From the IMG/VR virus record IMGVR_UViG_3300020281_000060, positions 1 to 37,324 of that record: a stretch of DNA of 37,324 nt, one strand, 5' to 3'. The DNA comes from a virus. The notes beneath the pieces were generated by a model that saw only the letters and a program-made list of their open reading frames with translations, was not told the origin of the DNA and did no database searches. Positions within the stretch are counted from its first letter, which is position 1. Each line of letters opens with the position of its first letter. The translations under genes and the position numbers were made by a program. Positions 18,228-24,447 of the stretch are shown in pieces.

Positions 18228-18772
18228 TATATAGGATTTGTATAGTTTGCAACATGTGGTGACCTCAACACTAACTCGACCGCCTTCAAAAGATAAGTGT
18301 CAATCTTTAAGTCTACAATGTCACTTGGATCTAACCATGCATGATGGAGCATGTATCCGTAACCCAAGTATATACCACTATGGTTACACATTCTACCATC
18401 CTTACTCGCATACCCGCCTTCTAGGGGATTTAAGTACATCTTCATGACCATCATATCACCAAACATCAGATCATCCAACTTAGGTGGTGGTACATCTTTA
18501 TCTCCCTCATATACATGTATGACACCATCCTCCCATCTGTCTGCCTGATCTGCGATAAACTCAGGCATGAATAGTGCCTTCCTATTAATATTCGGATAGT
18601 CTCTCAGTTCTAGTTCAAAGAACTTCTCATAGAACTCTCTGCATATACCATAACAATCACCAACCTTCATCTTCTCCTTAATCCATGGTCTATCCACCCA
18701 CTGAGAGTATATCTTCCTCATTATCTCCATTGACGGTCGATAGTCCGTAGTGGTAGTCATCTGTGTCTCCAT
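18227..18772 (-). CDS. NlpC/P60-type cell-wall endopeptidase, tail-associated
   Basis: A catalytic Cys is visible in VGDCYGICREFYEKFF (near residues 38-40). GD follows in the LMFGDMMVMKMY segment, and the catalytic His region is NHSGIYLGYGYMLHHAW. This order (DC.G..R.FY, GD, H.GIYLG...H) is that of C40-family peptidases such as lambda tail protein K. They cut peptide cross-links of peptidoglycan. In this late block it probably opens the host wall during DNA injection. The frame overlaps the upstream gene by 83 nt; a later ATG (near 18730 or 18721) is possible but would still overlap. Confidence 0.8.
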   Translation of the reverse strand: METQMTTTTDYRPSMEIMRKIYSQWVDRPWIKEKMKVGDCYGICREFYEKFFELELRDYPNINRKALFMPEFIADQADRWEDGVIHVYEGDKDVPPPKLDDLMFGDMMVMKMYLNPLEGGYASKDGRMCNHSGIYLGYGYMLHHAWLDPSDIVDLKIDTYLLKAVELVLRSPHVANYTNPI

Positions 18773-19370
18773 AGCGTTCCATGTGTCCTCTCTCTACACT
18801 GTATACCTTAGTAGACACTTTGAAATCTGGCATCTTAGGTATCTTAGGTGTAAGAGAGTTATCGTATATGCGTAACCTGTTATTAGGATACAACGCAAAC
18901 TGCCCATTGTCAAGCTCTATTAAGTTATGACTCTTATGTTCAGCAGGAGTTTCAGCAGTACTATAATCTACCCTATCAATGTCATCATGATAGTTATCCA
19001 ATGTACAAACATACTTACCATGTACAGGACCATAGTCTCTTGTATATGCCTCATAGTCCATACTACCAATAAACTGTTTACATATCACAGTGACACCATA
19101 GTCCATACAGTTCCAGAACTGTAAGTTAGGCAGGTCCATATCAGGACTTGGTGTCTCAGGGCGACTTACAAATGCACTGATAGGTAACTTATCGTAGATA
19201 GCAGCATACTCAGGGAGGTATGTTTCAAAGTAGAATGCTCTACCAGGCATGCTTTTAGCAGATACCCATACACCAGGAGTAAACTCACCATGACCACTCT
19301 TGAAGTCTGTAAGGTATTCTTTCCTTACCCAGACCTCCTCAGCGGGCATATTAGCAATTAGTGAAGACAT
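18690..19370 (-). CDS. Conserved hypothetical protein of the late block (226 aa)
   Basis: I do not recognise a named domain. The sequence has many aromatic residues and few charges in its first half (GVWVSAKSMPGRAFYFETYL, then NLQFWNCMDYGVTVICKQ) and an acidic end (DTDDYHYGLSTVNGDNEED). There is no signal peptide or membrane segment. It is the first gene of the late structural block after a 187-bp gap and overlaps the endopeptidase gene, so a tail or tail-assembly role is likely. ATG start with no in-frame competitor nearby. Confidence 0.7.
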   Translation of the reverse strand: MSSLIANMPAEEVWVRKEYLTDFKSGHGEFTPGVWVSAKSMPGRAFYFETYLPEYAAIYDKLPISAFVSRPETPSPDMDLPNLQFWNCMDYGVTVICKQFIGSMDYEAYTRDYGPVHGKYVCTLDNYHDDIDRVDYSTAETPAEHKSHNLIELDNGQFALYPNNRLRIYDNSLTPKIPKMPDFKVSTKVYSVERGHMERYGDTDDYHYGLSTVNGDNEEDILSVGG

Positions 19371-19514
19371 AGGGGACTATTTTCTACCTGGGAAATTTTT
19401 TGTATATAGACTTGCACGAACAATCGAATTATATCTACCCCTCTGGGATACTTTTATAGCTTAGTCATTAGGAACCCTTTTATATTAGCGCACCCATTAA
19501 ATATCAACAAATAT
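19371..19514 (-). promoter_or_regulatory. Upstream region of the late block with candidate promoter
   Basis: No gene is visible. On the minus strand a TATAAT lies at 19428-19433, about 57 nt before the 226-aa gene, and a TATAAAAG-like sequence near 19452-19459 resembles a degenerate late box (6 of 8 positions). I see no strict NATAAATA box and no CAACCACA leader, so the control of this gene differs from the early operons. Confidence 0.35.
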
Positions 19515-19546
19515 CACAAATTAACTGTCCTAAGTGTTAATTAGTG
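19515..19546 (-). terminator. Strong hairpin after the 61-aa gene
   Basis: CAC-A-AATTAAC and GTTAATT-A-GTG form a stem of ten pairs with one internal mismatch and a 10-nt loop. It lies 12 nt beyond the stop of the small gene at 19558. There is no clear U tract in the minus direction, so it may be a terminator, processing site or RNA-stability hairpin. Confidence 0.55.
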
Positions 19547-19557
19547 TGCTATTTCAT

Positions 19558-19743
19558 TTAATTAAATACTCCTACGTCATAGCATAACCCCTCCACTATG
19601 AAATAATCACATAAGCGGGTGTACTGGTGCAACTGTTCATTTAGTCCTGTATCGATTAGGAACTGCACCAACTCGATTTGCTCATCAGGTGGCAACCCGC
19701 CTGAGTCATACAAGTCCAGTAGTAATTTGTACTTAGTCGGCAT
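19558..19743 (-). CDS. Small conserved phage protein, DUF7417-like (61 aa)
   Basis: It begins MPTKYKLLLDLYDSGGLPPD and continues EQIELVQFLIDTGLNEQLH. This resembles a family of short phage proteins ('LxxLYxxGxLxxEExIELFQxLIDTG') that I remember as DUF7417; the function is unknown. The ATG at 19743 is preferred to the one at 19767 because the conserved part starts there and the overlap with the upstream gene falls to 11 nt. Confidence 0.7.
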   Translation of the reverse strand: MPTKYKLLLDLYDSGGLPPDEQIELVQFLIDTGLNEQLHQYTRLCDYFIVEGLCYDVGVFN

Positions 19744-19951
19744 AGTCTGTTGAATAGGTGATAGCATCCTGTAATGCTGATTGATAATTGAAAAATGCCC
19801 CTATGGGTTTGCACCCCTCATAATCATATACCCACCAGTAACCACTAGGGGATTTGCCTATCACTACCTTAACTGGTGGATAAGTCTCCAAAGTTAAGGC
19901 AATAGGGGCAAACAAATTAGTCTTAGAGGTCAAAGCGGGCAAAGCAAGCAA
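19733..19951 (-). CDS. Hypothetical protein, possible TTG start (72 aa)
   Basis: The frame begins at TTG about 20 nt after a good -10 box; no ATG is in frame before the conserved-looking core (PSGYWWVYDYEGCKPIGAFF). A downstream TTG or GTG could be the real start. An out-of-frame ATG at 19956 opens an eight-codon frame that overlaps the TTG. No known domain. It overlaps the DUF7417-like gene by 11 nt, suggesting coupled translation. Confidence 0.55.
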   Translation of the reverse strand: MLALPALTSKTNLFAPIALTLETYPPVKVVIGKSPSGYWWVYDYEGCKPIGAFFNYQSALQDAITYSTDYAD

Positions 19952-19970
19952 GGCATTCTAAGTATATTTA

Positions 19971-19999
19971 ATATTATCATGAACTGTCAAATAAGTCAA
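19971..19999 (-). promoter_or_regulatory. Sigma70-type promoter for the 72-aa/61-aa gene pair
   Basis: On the minus strand, TTGACT (19994-19999) and TAATAT (19971-19976) are separated by exactly 17 nt. A second TTGACA lies within the spacer. The -10 box ends about 20 nt before the TTG start. This is the best classical -35/-10 pair in the window. Confidence 0.65.
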
Positions 20000-20122
20000 A
20001 CAGGGCAAAGAGGTCTGTGTGAATTCTCCCATATAGTTGACAAGATCGCTCTCGATATGCTACGCTCCGAGGTAACAACAACTGAGACCTATTGAACACA
20101 CATATACATTTAATTAGACATT
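20000..20122. other. Gene-free spacer with a GC-richer hairpin
   Basis: I find no gene. The middle (about 20048-20076) is richer in G and C than its surroundings and can form a short CTCG/CGAG stem. It separates the operon ending with the oxygenase at 20123 from the promoter at 19971, so it may hold a terminator or a small RNA. Evidence is weak. Confidence 0.3.
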
Positions 20123-20752
20123 TTAAATAGGTATCACATTAAAGGTTAATGCTATGCGATTATCTGTGGGGTTGCTGTCAAATCCATGTGTTAAATTGCT
20201 TGGATAAATCACAACATCCCCTGCTGCGTAAGGGATAGTTGCTTCTTGTAAGTTAAATGCGGTCATAGTGCTATATGGCAACATCATAATCGGATAAGTG
20301 TTAGAAATGGTGTTTCTTTTAAACTTCAAATAACTGTGTGCTTCTTTATCGTATGATATAAAAAACGTGCCTGAGAATAAGCAATTACTGTGTTCATGTG
20401 GTGCATAAATTGCCCCTTGGTGTGCAACTTCTAGGTAACAGTCGCTTATCTCAAAGTTGCTTGCATAGTTTAAACCTGTTTCATTATGCTTTCTTGCTAC
20501 GTTGAGTAATGCCGATTTAACGTGGGGTAAATCCTTTAATATTTGGTTAGTCTCTCCGATTTGTTGAATATTGTGCGAAATGGCGTTTCTATCGTGCTTT
20601 ACGAAATCTTGATTTCTTGCCCATTTCAACACGTCATCAACTAAATCTGAGCAATTATACTTAGTAACTGGAATCATGAATAATCCATAAGTCTCAAAAT
20701 CAACTGCTGTTTCGAGACTATCGGATAAATTGATTTCTTGGTTCGCTTCCAT
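20123..20752 (-). CDS. Putative 2OG/Fe(II)-dependent oxygenase (HxH type)
   Basis: The 209-aa protein has the family core in order: SDCYLEVAHQGAIYAPHEHS, LFSGTFFI, then after a variable insert GDVVIYPSNLTHGFDSNP and RIALTFNVIPI. Putative metal ligands are H-x-H in PHEHS and H in LTHGF, and the Arg near the end would hold 2-oxoglutarate. It is the last gene of the operon led by the 117-aa gene, two bases beyond the 81-aa gene stop. The substrate is unknown. Confidence 0.85.
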   Translation of the reverse strand: MEANQEINLSDSLETAVDFETYGLFMIPVTKYNCSDLVDDVLKWARNQDFVKHDRNAISHNIQQIGETNQILKDLPHVKSALLNVARKHNETGLNYASNFEISDCYLEVAHQGAIYAPHEHSNCLFSGTFFISYDKEAHSYLKFKRNTISNTYPIMMLPYSTMTAFNLQEATIPYAAGDVVIYPSNLTHGFDSNPTDNRIALTFNVIPI

Positions 20753-20754
20753 AA

Positions 20755-21000
20755 TTAATGATAAAAACTGTAAGGTGTTTGTTCTGTCATGTCTCTGGTA
20801 TTTAGAACCTCATCAAAACAGGACTCCATATCCTCTAAAATTTCTACTAAGTCCTCTGATGCTTCGGTATAATCAAAGTAGCACCACTCTAACTTAGTGA
20901 AGTCATATAGGGGATCTCCACTTTCTGAGACCTCCCTATAATACATGTAACCGCCTTCTGCGTATGCTTCAAATGTACAATCGTCATAAGAAAAAATCAT
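20755..21000 (-). CDS. Acidic hypothetical protein (81 aa)
   Basis: About a quarter of the residues are Asp or Glu, and there are many aromatics (GGYMYYREV, KLEWCYFDYTEASEDL). No recognisable domain, signal or membrane segment. It is the middle gene of a three-gene operon that ends with a 2OG oxygenase. A DNA-mimic or protein-binding role is possible but not shown. Confidence 0.7.
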   Translation of the reverse strand: MIFSYDDCTFEAYAEGGYMYYREVSESGDPLYDFTKLEWCYFDYTEASEDLVEILEDMESCFDEVLNTRDMTEQTPYSFYH

Positions 21001-21027
21001 TTGCTCGTATCTCCTGTAATGTGTGTA

Positions 21028-21381
21028 TTAGTCTAATGCTGAGAGTTTAAACTCTGGTACTTCTGTTGAGTAGATAGTAAAACCGTATAGTGGGTTGTAA
21101 CGGAATAATGGGGATAGTTTCTGCTCTGGTGTTAGGTTATCTGGGTATAGTACATTGAAAAATGTTGATCTGTCGTTTAATAGTAGGTCTATTGCGTTAG
21201 ATACCATTAAGCGAACCTGAGAATAGGTTGATCTCTTGATATTGCCATAATCTAGTGAATCTGTTAAAAGTATTGTATTCTTTACTGCCTGAGCGATTTC
21301 TTTTGTATTGATGCACTCATCCTCGTCATAGTTGCTGAATAGGTCGAAAACTACTACTGGTACTGCGTCAAATAAGTTCAT
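21028..21381 (-). CDS. Hypothetical protein (117 aa), first gene of a leader-bearing operon
   Basis: Mixed helical protein with no domain I can name. The region TKEIAQAVKNTILLTDSLDY followed by KRSTYSQVRLMVSNAIDLLL could be a helix-turn-helix-like bundle. The ATG lies two bases after a CAACCACA leader, which supports this start. Two genes follow on the same strand, ending with the oxygenase at 20123. Confidence 0.75.
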   Translation of the reverse strand: MNLFDAVPVVVFDLFSNYDEDECINTKEIAQAVKNTILLTDSLDYGNIKRSTYSQVRLMVSNAIDLLLNDRSTFFNVLYPDNLTPEQKLSPLFRYNPLYGFTIYSTEVPEFKLSALD

Positions 21382-21383
21382 GA

Positions 21384-21432
21384 TGTGGTTGAAATTGTGG
21401 GGAATCTCTCTCCCTCGTATATATTAATTGTA
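21384..21432 (-). promoter_or_regulatory. Promoter and CAACCACA leader A
   Basis: CAACCACA (21384-21391) is two bases before the ATG at 21381. A TACAAT box lies at 21427-21432 (an alternative TATGAT overlaps it). The -10 to leader distance, 35 nt, is longer than at the other copies. The 41-bp repeat lies 13 nt upstream of TACAAT, exactly as at leader B. Confidence 0.6.
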
Positions 21433-21445
21433 TCATAAAAAATGC

Positions 21446-21486
21446 CGATTTGGGGCATGTTTTCTGGTGCGGTAGTCCACTAATAA
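21446..21486 (-). repeat. 41-bp direct repeat, copy 1 (upstream promoter element)
   Basis: Identical over 41 bases to 22262-22302. Both copies lie between genes, in the same orientation, and end 13 nt from the -10 box of a leader-bearing operon. This suggests a shared regulator or RNA polymerase contact site. Confidence 0.85.
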
Positions 21487-21491
21487 TATTG

Positions 21492-21526
21492 TCACAAGGA
21501 AAGGTGTTAAACTTCCTTTCCTGTGA
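21492..21526 (-). terminator. Hairpin spanning the stop codon of the 66-aa gene
   Basis: TCACAGGAAAGG pairs with CCTTTCCTTGTGA with one bulged base, giving about 12 pairs. The TAA stop of the gene at 21507 lies in the loop. It is the strongest of the stop-spanning hairpins and separates operon B from promoter A. Confidence 0.65.
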
Positions 21527-21707
21527 TAATAAATTGGTATTCGTTATAATCCAATTCTCTGGGTAATCCTTCGCCTACTGGTGGATATAATCGAACTGTG
21601 GCGGGATAGTATCCAAACGTTGAAAAATGGTCGTTTGCATATTCTTCGATTAGATGCCTTACTGGTTCAAATATCTTGTAATATTCGGGTTCTCTCCTTA
21701 ATCCCAT
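21507..21707 (-). CDS. Hypothetical protein (66 aa)
   Basis: Small basic-acidic mixed protein (LRREPEYYKIFEPVRHLIEE, then FGYYPATVRLYPPVGEGLPR). No known family. It overlaps the upstream 60-aa gene by 10 nt, and its stop codon lies in the loop of a strong hairpin. Last gene of operon B. Confidence 0.65.
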   Translation of the reverse strand: MGLRREPEYYKIFEPVRHLIEEYANDHFSTFGYYPATVRLYPPVGEGLPRELDYNEYQFIITGKEV

Positions 21708-21880
21708 AAATCCTCCTCCTGCTCTTCTAATTCCTTACTTGCCATTGTAAAAAAGTCTCTAATGGTCATGTCTGGATATTGAAGTAAGTAAGAACACAAT
21801 GCACCCATCTGCATGTGTCTTGACTCTGCCATGTGGATTTGCTCCATAACTTGCATTGCGTCATATTCTAAATCTGACAT
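21698..21880 (-). CDS. Hypothetical acidic helical protein (60 aa)
   Basis: Helical and acidic, with several Met residues (AMQVMEQIHMAESRHMQMGA) and the C-terminus KELEEQEEDLWD. No known family. The start overlaps the stop of the 109-aa gene (TAATG), so it is translated with that gene. Confidence 0.65.
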   Translation of the reverse strand: MSDLEYDAMQVMEQIHMAESRHMQMGALCSYLLQYPDMTIRDFFTMASKELEEQEEDLWD

Positions 21881-22209
21881 TATGCAACCTCCATACCGTT
21901 AACAAAAGGAATCTTAGTTCCTGCAAAGTTGACTAAGTACCAAGTCCAATCTCTCTGAATGACCTTAAATCCAGTTGCGAACTCATCACAAAGTGCATTA
22001 AGTCTGGATTTGGTGGTTACAGTTTGCCAACCACCATCAAATAGAAATAGTTTCTGATTGACATGATCGAATGTTGCAATGTGGTTTCCATGTAGAAATA
22101 CCTCTGACTCTAAACCATTGTCTGATGTTAGAACTGATGTATTGGAATTTGACCAGTTATGCTGAGTGCGAATCATGTAGTTCATTGACTTTTCAATCTT
22201 TCTTGTCAT
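21880..22209 (-). CDS. Conserved phage protein of unknown function (109 aa)
   Basis: I recall its pattern from many marine phages: NWSNSNTSV, SEVFLHGNHIATFD, then FDGGWQTVTTKSRLNALCDE. The conserved 'LHGN-IA' and 'GWQT-TTKSRLNAL' stretches suggest a small beta-helical fold of unknown role. First gene of operon B, with ATG 14 nt after a CAACCACA leader and an AGAGGAA ribosome-binding site between them. Confidence 0.75.
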   Translation of the reverse strand: MTRKIEKSMNYMIRTQHNWSNSNTSVLTSDNGLESEVFLHGNHIATFDHVNQKLFLFDGGWQTVTTKSRLNALCDEFATGFKVIQRDWTWYLVNFAGTKIPFVNGMEVA

Positions 22210-22223
22210 TTTAAAAATTCCTC

Positions 22224-22248
22224 TGTGGTTGTGTATGTATTAATGATA
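22224..22248 (-). promoter_or_regulatory. Promoter and CAACCACA leader B
   Basis: TATCAT (-10, 22243-22248, preceded by TGC like an extended -10) is 11 nt from CAACCACA (22224-22231), which merges into AGAGGAA and the ATG at 22209. The second copy of the 41-bp repeat lies 13 nt upstream. Confidence 0.7.
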
Positions 22249-22261
22249 GCATGAATTAGGT

Positions 22262-22302
22262 CGATTTGGGGCATGTTTTCTGGTGCGGTAGTCCACTAAT
22301 AA
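22262..22302 (-). repeat. 41-bp direct repeat, copy 2
   Basis: Identical to 21446-21486. It lies upstream of the -10 box of operon B. The flanking bases differ on both sides, so identity is confined to this block and the similarity is not a larger recent duplication. Confidence 0.85.
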
Positions 22303-22315
22303 AACTGTCCACTCC

Positions 22316-22486
22316 CTATTCATATTTGCTTGCAATAGTGCCTGTTTTGTGGTAAGTGTTCCATATACCCATGAGTTCGTCATATTGCTCTGTTGTATAT
22401 GCTCTGCGATCCTCTGGGATGAAATCTGACCACTCTACTCCCTCAAATTTGATTTCGAGGGATGTTCCATTAAATCTTACTTTCAT
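22316..22486 (-). CDS. Hypothetical protein (56 aa)
   Basis: It starts MKVRFNGTSLEIKFEGVEWS and continues DFIPEDRRAYTTEQYDELMG. A clear AAGGAG ribosome-binding site lies nine bases before the ATG. No known family; an N-terminal beta hairpin followed by helices is likely. Second and last gene of operon C. Confidence 0.75.
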   Translation of the reverse strand: MKVRFNGTSLEIKFEGVEWSDFIPEDRRAYTTEQYDELMGIWNTYHKTGTIASKYE

Positions 22487-22498
22487 TGTTATTTCTCC

Positions 22499-22867
22499 TT
22501 AGTACTGAGCAAGTGACTTTTTATCCACGTTGATAACCAAGAATCCCTGCTTTCTCAACATATTTCTGTATCTTGTTATCTGTGTCTCGTTGAAAGACTC
22601 TTCTGCTCCTGCTCTGTCCATCATTGCGATATAGGTAACAGGTGCTTTTTTGGTGTTATCCATAATTATTTCCTGATACTCTCTCTGGTTCAAATCTAAC
22701 TTTCTCTTATCGTAGAAAACTTTACCTATGATTTCAGAATGACATATAATATTTGAGTAACCTGACTCATGTACATAATGAACTGACATCCAATTTTTCC
22801 AATCGCCTGTTCCGTACTCGTTGATTGCGTCAACTACTAATTTCTGGTAAGTGTCTAATTTTGCCAT
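22499..22867 (-). CDS. Hypothetical protein (122 aa), first gene of operon C
   Basis: Mixed alpha/beta sequence without a motif I can name. The C-terminal part (NETQITRYRNMLRKQGFLVI, then NVDKKS) looks like a helix-strand unit. The ATG lies ten bases after CAACCACA, with a GGA between. The next gene follows after 12 bases. Confidence 0.75.
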   Translation of the reverse strand: MAKLDTYQKLVVDAINEYGTGDWKNWMSVHYVHESGYSNIICHSEIIGKVFYDKRKLDLNQREYQEIIMDNTKKAPVTYIAMMDRAGAEESFNETQITRYRNMLRKQGFLVINVDKKSLAQY

Positions 22868-22877
22868 GTGTGAATCC

Positions 22878-22900
22878 TGTGGTTGTTATACTCTATTATA
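22878..22900 (-). promoter_or_regulatory. Promoter and CAACCACA leader C
   Basis: A perfect TATAAT (22895-22900) is nine nt before CAACCACA (22878-22885). The transcript would therefore start at or just before the leader. No good -35 hexamer is seen. Confidence 0.7.
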
Positions 22901-22940
22901 AACATATAAAACCAGAAAAAGAGACCTATCATGTGTAGGT

Positions 22941-22974
22941 AATAAAACTGTCACAACCACATAACAATTTTATT
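22941..22974 (-). terminator. Hairpin with the stop codon in its 5' arm
   Basis: AATAAAATTG and CAGTTTTATT pair over ten positions (one G-U). The TAA stop of the open frame at 22970 lies in the 5' arm. The loop contains GTGGTTGTGA. It separates operon D from promoter C. Confidence 0.5.
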
Positions 22975-23104
22975 CCTTTTTATGATAGGTCTTTCTGATA
23001 GTGGACTTACATAAGGATGCAACTGCCATTAGACCATACCTTTCGGATTTACTGGAATTGTAAGAGATCACCCTTACTGGTGTTTTAAAGTTCGTTCGCT
23101 TAAT
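22970..23104 (-). CDS. Possible small basic protein with a non-ATG start
   Basis: An open frame follows the 88-aa gene with operon-like spacing but has no ATG at its beginning. Possible starts are ATT at 23104 (12 nt after the upstream stop) or GTG at 23071. The product is basic (KRTNFKTPVRV, YNSSKSERYGLMAVASLCKS, RKTYHKKE). Support is indirect: the frame is open, and its stop sits in a hairpin as at other operon ends. It may instead be non-coding. Confidence 0.35.
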   Translation of the reverse strand: MKRTNFKTPVRVISYNSSKSERYGLMAVASLCKSTIRKTYHKKE

Positions 23105-23115
23105 GCCACTTGATC

Positions 23116-23382
23116 TTATTTCTGATTGTATAGTTTCAATAAATCTGATTCGTATTGTTCCCTGATATGATTATCAGTTACGAGATCATCAAAACGTTCA
23201 ATAACTTCAATCTGTGTGAAGTCATCACATACTACCGCCTGATCTGGGTAAGAATGATTTGGATGAATGATTGTAATTTTTCCTTCATCCCTGATAATTA
23301 CTTCACCTTTGTAACCATTATATGTTACATAATCACCAACAGTAATTTCATTAAATGTTTGGTATCTGCTCTTATTTAACAT
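23116..23382 (-). CDS. Small SH3/KOW-like protein (88 aa)
   Basis: EITVGDYVTYNGYKGEVIIR followed by EGKITIIHP looks like an SH3-like beta barrel of KOW type, with a helical acidic end (REQYESDLLKLYNQ). The ATG at 23382 (MLNKSRYQTF) is chosen because a separate 39-aa gene occupies the sequence upstream; the longer frame from 23424 would overlap it almost completely. Confidence 0.65.
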   Translation of the reverse strand: MLNKSRYQTFNEITVGDYVTYNGYKGEVIIRDEGKITIIHPNHSYPDQAVVCDDFTQIEVIERFDDLVTDNHIREQYESDLLKLYNQK

Positions 23383-23491
23383 TGTCTTTTGCCTTTCGTT
23401 GTTTAATAAGTTTAACTCTCTCATTATGAGTTAATTTAGGATTCCATAAAATCTTCCTTAGATCATTATATTCTGTGAATTGTTTACACAT
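23372..23491 (-). CDS. Basic microprotein (39 aa)
   Basis: It starts MCKQFTEYNDLRKILWNPKL and ends RVKLIKQRKAKDNVK. The start overlaps the stop of the 79-aa gene (TAATG), and its end overlaps the ATG of the 88-aa gene by 11 nt. These overlaps match the coupling seen across this region. No family known. Confidence 0.55.
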   Translation of the reverse strand: MCKQFTEYNDLRKILWNPKLTHNERVKLIKQRKAKDNVK

Positions 23492-23730
23492 TAGTCGATT
23501 TCCTCACTAATAAGATATGCAATGAAATTGTTATGTTCTGACCAATCTTGATTATAGAATTGATCTAAAACCGCTTGGGTGATCTCTGGTTTAGCATCTT
23601 CTTTAATTGATGCGAACTCTTCATAGGTGTCCATGACATGTTCAATATCTGCTTTAACATCAACAAATTCAGTTAAAAAGCGGATACGGTCAGGGCATAG
23701 TTCCAACCAATCTTCAAATGAAATATTCAT
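23491..23730 (-). CDS. Acidic hypothetical protein (79 aa)
   Basis: Helical acidic protein (DWLELCPDRIRFLTEFVDVK, then EHVMDTYEEFASIKEDAK). No known family. It overlaps the 58-aa gene upstream by four bases (ATGA type) and the 39-aa gene downstream by one. Part of operon D. Confidence 0.7.
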   Translation of the reverse strand: MNISFEDWLELCPDRIRFLTEFVDVKADIEHVMDTYEEFASIKEDAKPEITQAVLDQFYNQDWSEHNNFIAYLISEEID

Positions 23731-23903
23731 GATGCTTTACCCATAGTGTAAACAACTTTACCATCTACATTATCAGTTACAAATGAATAACCATAATCAC
23801 ATCCCATTTCAAAACAAAAATCCTCTGCTGATTGTCTGTCTTGGGTGTGTGTCTGATTATTGAAAAAACTCGGTGTTGTAATTGTGTATTTAAACTGAGT
23901 CAT
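23727..23903 (-). CDS. Hypothetical protein (58 aa), first gene of operon D
   Basis: It starts MTQFKYTITTPSFFNNQTHT and has AEDFCFEMGCDYGYSFV. It has a plausible short beta-alpha-beta fold but no known family. The longer frame from 24020 is rejected because its extra part would run through the promoter, the leader and the end of the previous operon. ATG 23903 is five bases after CAACCACA with an AGGA ribosome-binding site. Confidence 0.65.
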   Translation of the reverse strand: MTQFKYTITTPSFFNNQTHTQDRQSAEDFCFEMGCDYGYSFVTDNVDGKVVYTMGKAS

Positions 23904-23908
23904 AATCC

Positions 23909-23934
23909 TGTGGTTGAATGATGTAATAATTTTA
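23909..23934 (-). promoter_or_regulatory. Promoter and CAACCACA leader D
   Basis: TAAAAT (23929-23934) is 12 nt before CAACCACA (23909-23916). A GCCCATTTTGCCC element lies about 10 nt further upstream; a similar TGCCCATTTTGCC occurs near 35038-35050. Confidence 0.6.
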
Positions 23935-23981
23935 GCGAACAATAAGGGCAAAATGGGCGGTGAGTGGGCGATATTATTAGT

Positions 23982-23999
23982 GTCACACAAACTGTTGAC
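23982..23999 (-). terminator. Small hairpin with a stop codon in its 3' arm
   Basis: GTCA-A-CA and TG-TGAC form six pairs with one bulge. The TGA stop of the 57-aa gene is in the 3' arm. Modest on its own, but it matches the other operon ends. Confidence 0.4.
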
Positions 24000-24156
24000 T
24001 TGTCTCACCTGTCTCATCAATAATTGAACCTCTTAGTTCAAAATCAAACGTATCAAGATCAAATCCTGCTCTTGCTACTACCTCAACTAAGAGATCAACA
24101 ACTGTTTGTCTCTCGTCAGCATTCATATAATCATATATTTCAAATGTTTTAATCAT
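23983..24156 (-). CDS. Acidic hypothetical protein (57 aa)
   Basis: It starts MIKTFEIYDYMNADERQTVV and includes DLLVEVVARAGFDLDTFDFE. A short helical acidic protein with no known family. The start overlaps the stop of the 42-aa gene (ATGA). Last gene of operon E. Confidence 0.65.
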   Translation of the reverse strand: MIKTFEIYDYMNADERQTVVDLLVEVVARAGFDLDTFDFELRGSIIDETGETSQQFV

Positions 24157-24281
24157 TGTAGTAAATCCTCAAATAGTTGTTTAGTTAGTTCGATTTGCTC
24201 CTCTTCTGTAAGATTTGGATGCTCTTCTTGTACTTGTTCATATAGTGATTCAAGTAATGCTTCGTTATTGATGTTGCTCAT
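24153..24281 (-). CDS. Acidic microprotein (42 aa)
   Basis: It starts MSNINNEALLESLYEQVQEE and ends EEEQIELTKQLFEDLLQ. Wholly helical and acidic. It resembles the 'EE-QIEL-xxL' part of the DUF7417-like gene at 19558, so it could be a distant relative. ATGA overlaps on both ends show coupled translation. Confidence 0.6.
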   Translation of the reverse strand: MSNINNEALLESLYEQVQEEHPNLTEEEQIELTKQLFEDLLQ

Positions 24282-24442
24282 GAGTTCACCTCCATTGCTA
24301 GTGCTTCGGGTGAATCAAATGCCTTCTCAAATAGTGAATCAAATGCCTTCTGGTCATCTTCCATTGAATCGGGAAGTCCTATCTCATATACAAATAGTAA
24401 GACATTTTGTAATGCGTGTAACTCGTCTCTGTTTAGTTTCAT
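24278..24442 (-). CDS. Acidic hypothetical protein (54 aa), first gene of operon E
   Basis: It starts MKLNRDELHALQNVLLFVYE. An internal duplication is visible: KAFDSLFE is followed at once by KAFDSPEA, also as a short repeat in the DNA. ATG lies five bases after CAACCACA, and the stop overlaps the next ATG. Function unknown. Confidence 0.65.
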   Translation of the reverse strand: MKLNRDELHALQNVLLFVYEIGLPDSMEDDQKAFDSLFEKAFDSPEALAMEVNS

Positions 24443-24447
24443 GTCTC

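Noticed and set aside
21446-22302. CRISPR array
   Set aside because: Only two copies of the repeat exist, they are about 816 nt apart and genes lie between them.
22954-22961. Plus-strand CAACCACA
   Set aside because: It lies in the loop of the hairpin after operon D, and there is no plus-strand gene to start. It may be part of that structure.
23904-24020. Extended N-terminus for the 58-aa gene of operon D
   Set aside because: The extension would run through the -10 box and CAACCACA leader and into the upstream gene. The ATG at 23903 has a ribosome-binding site.
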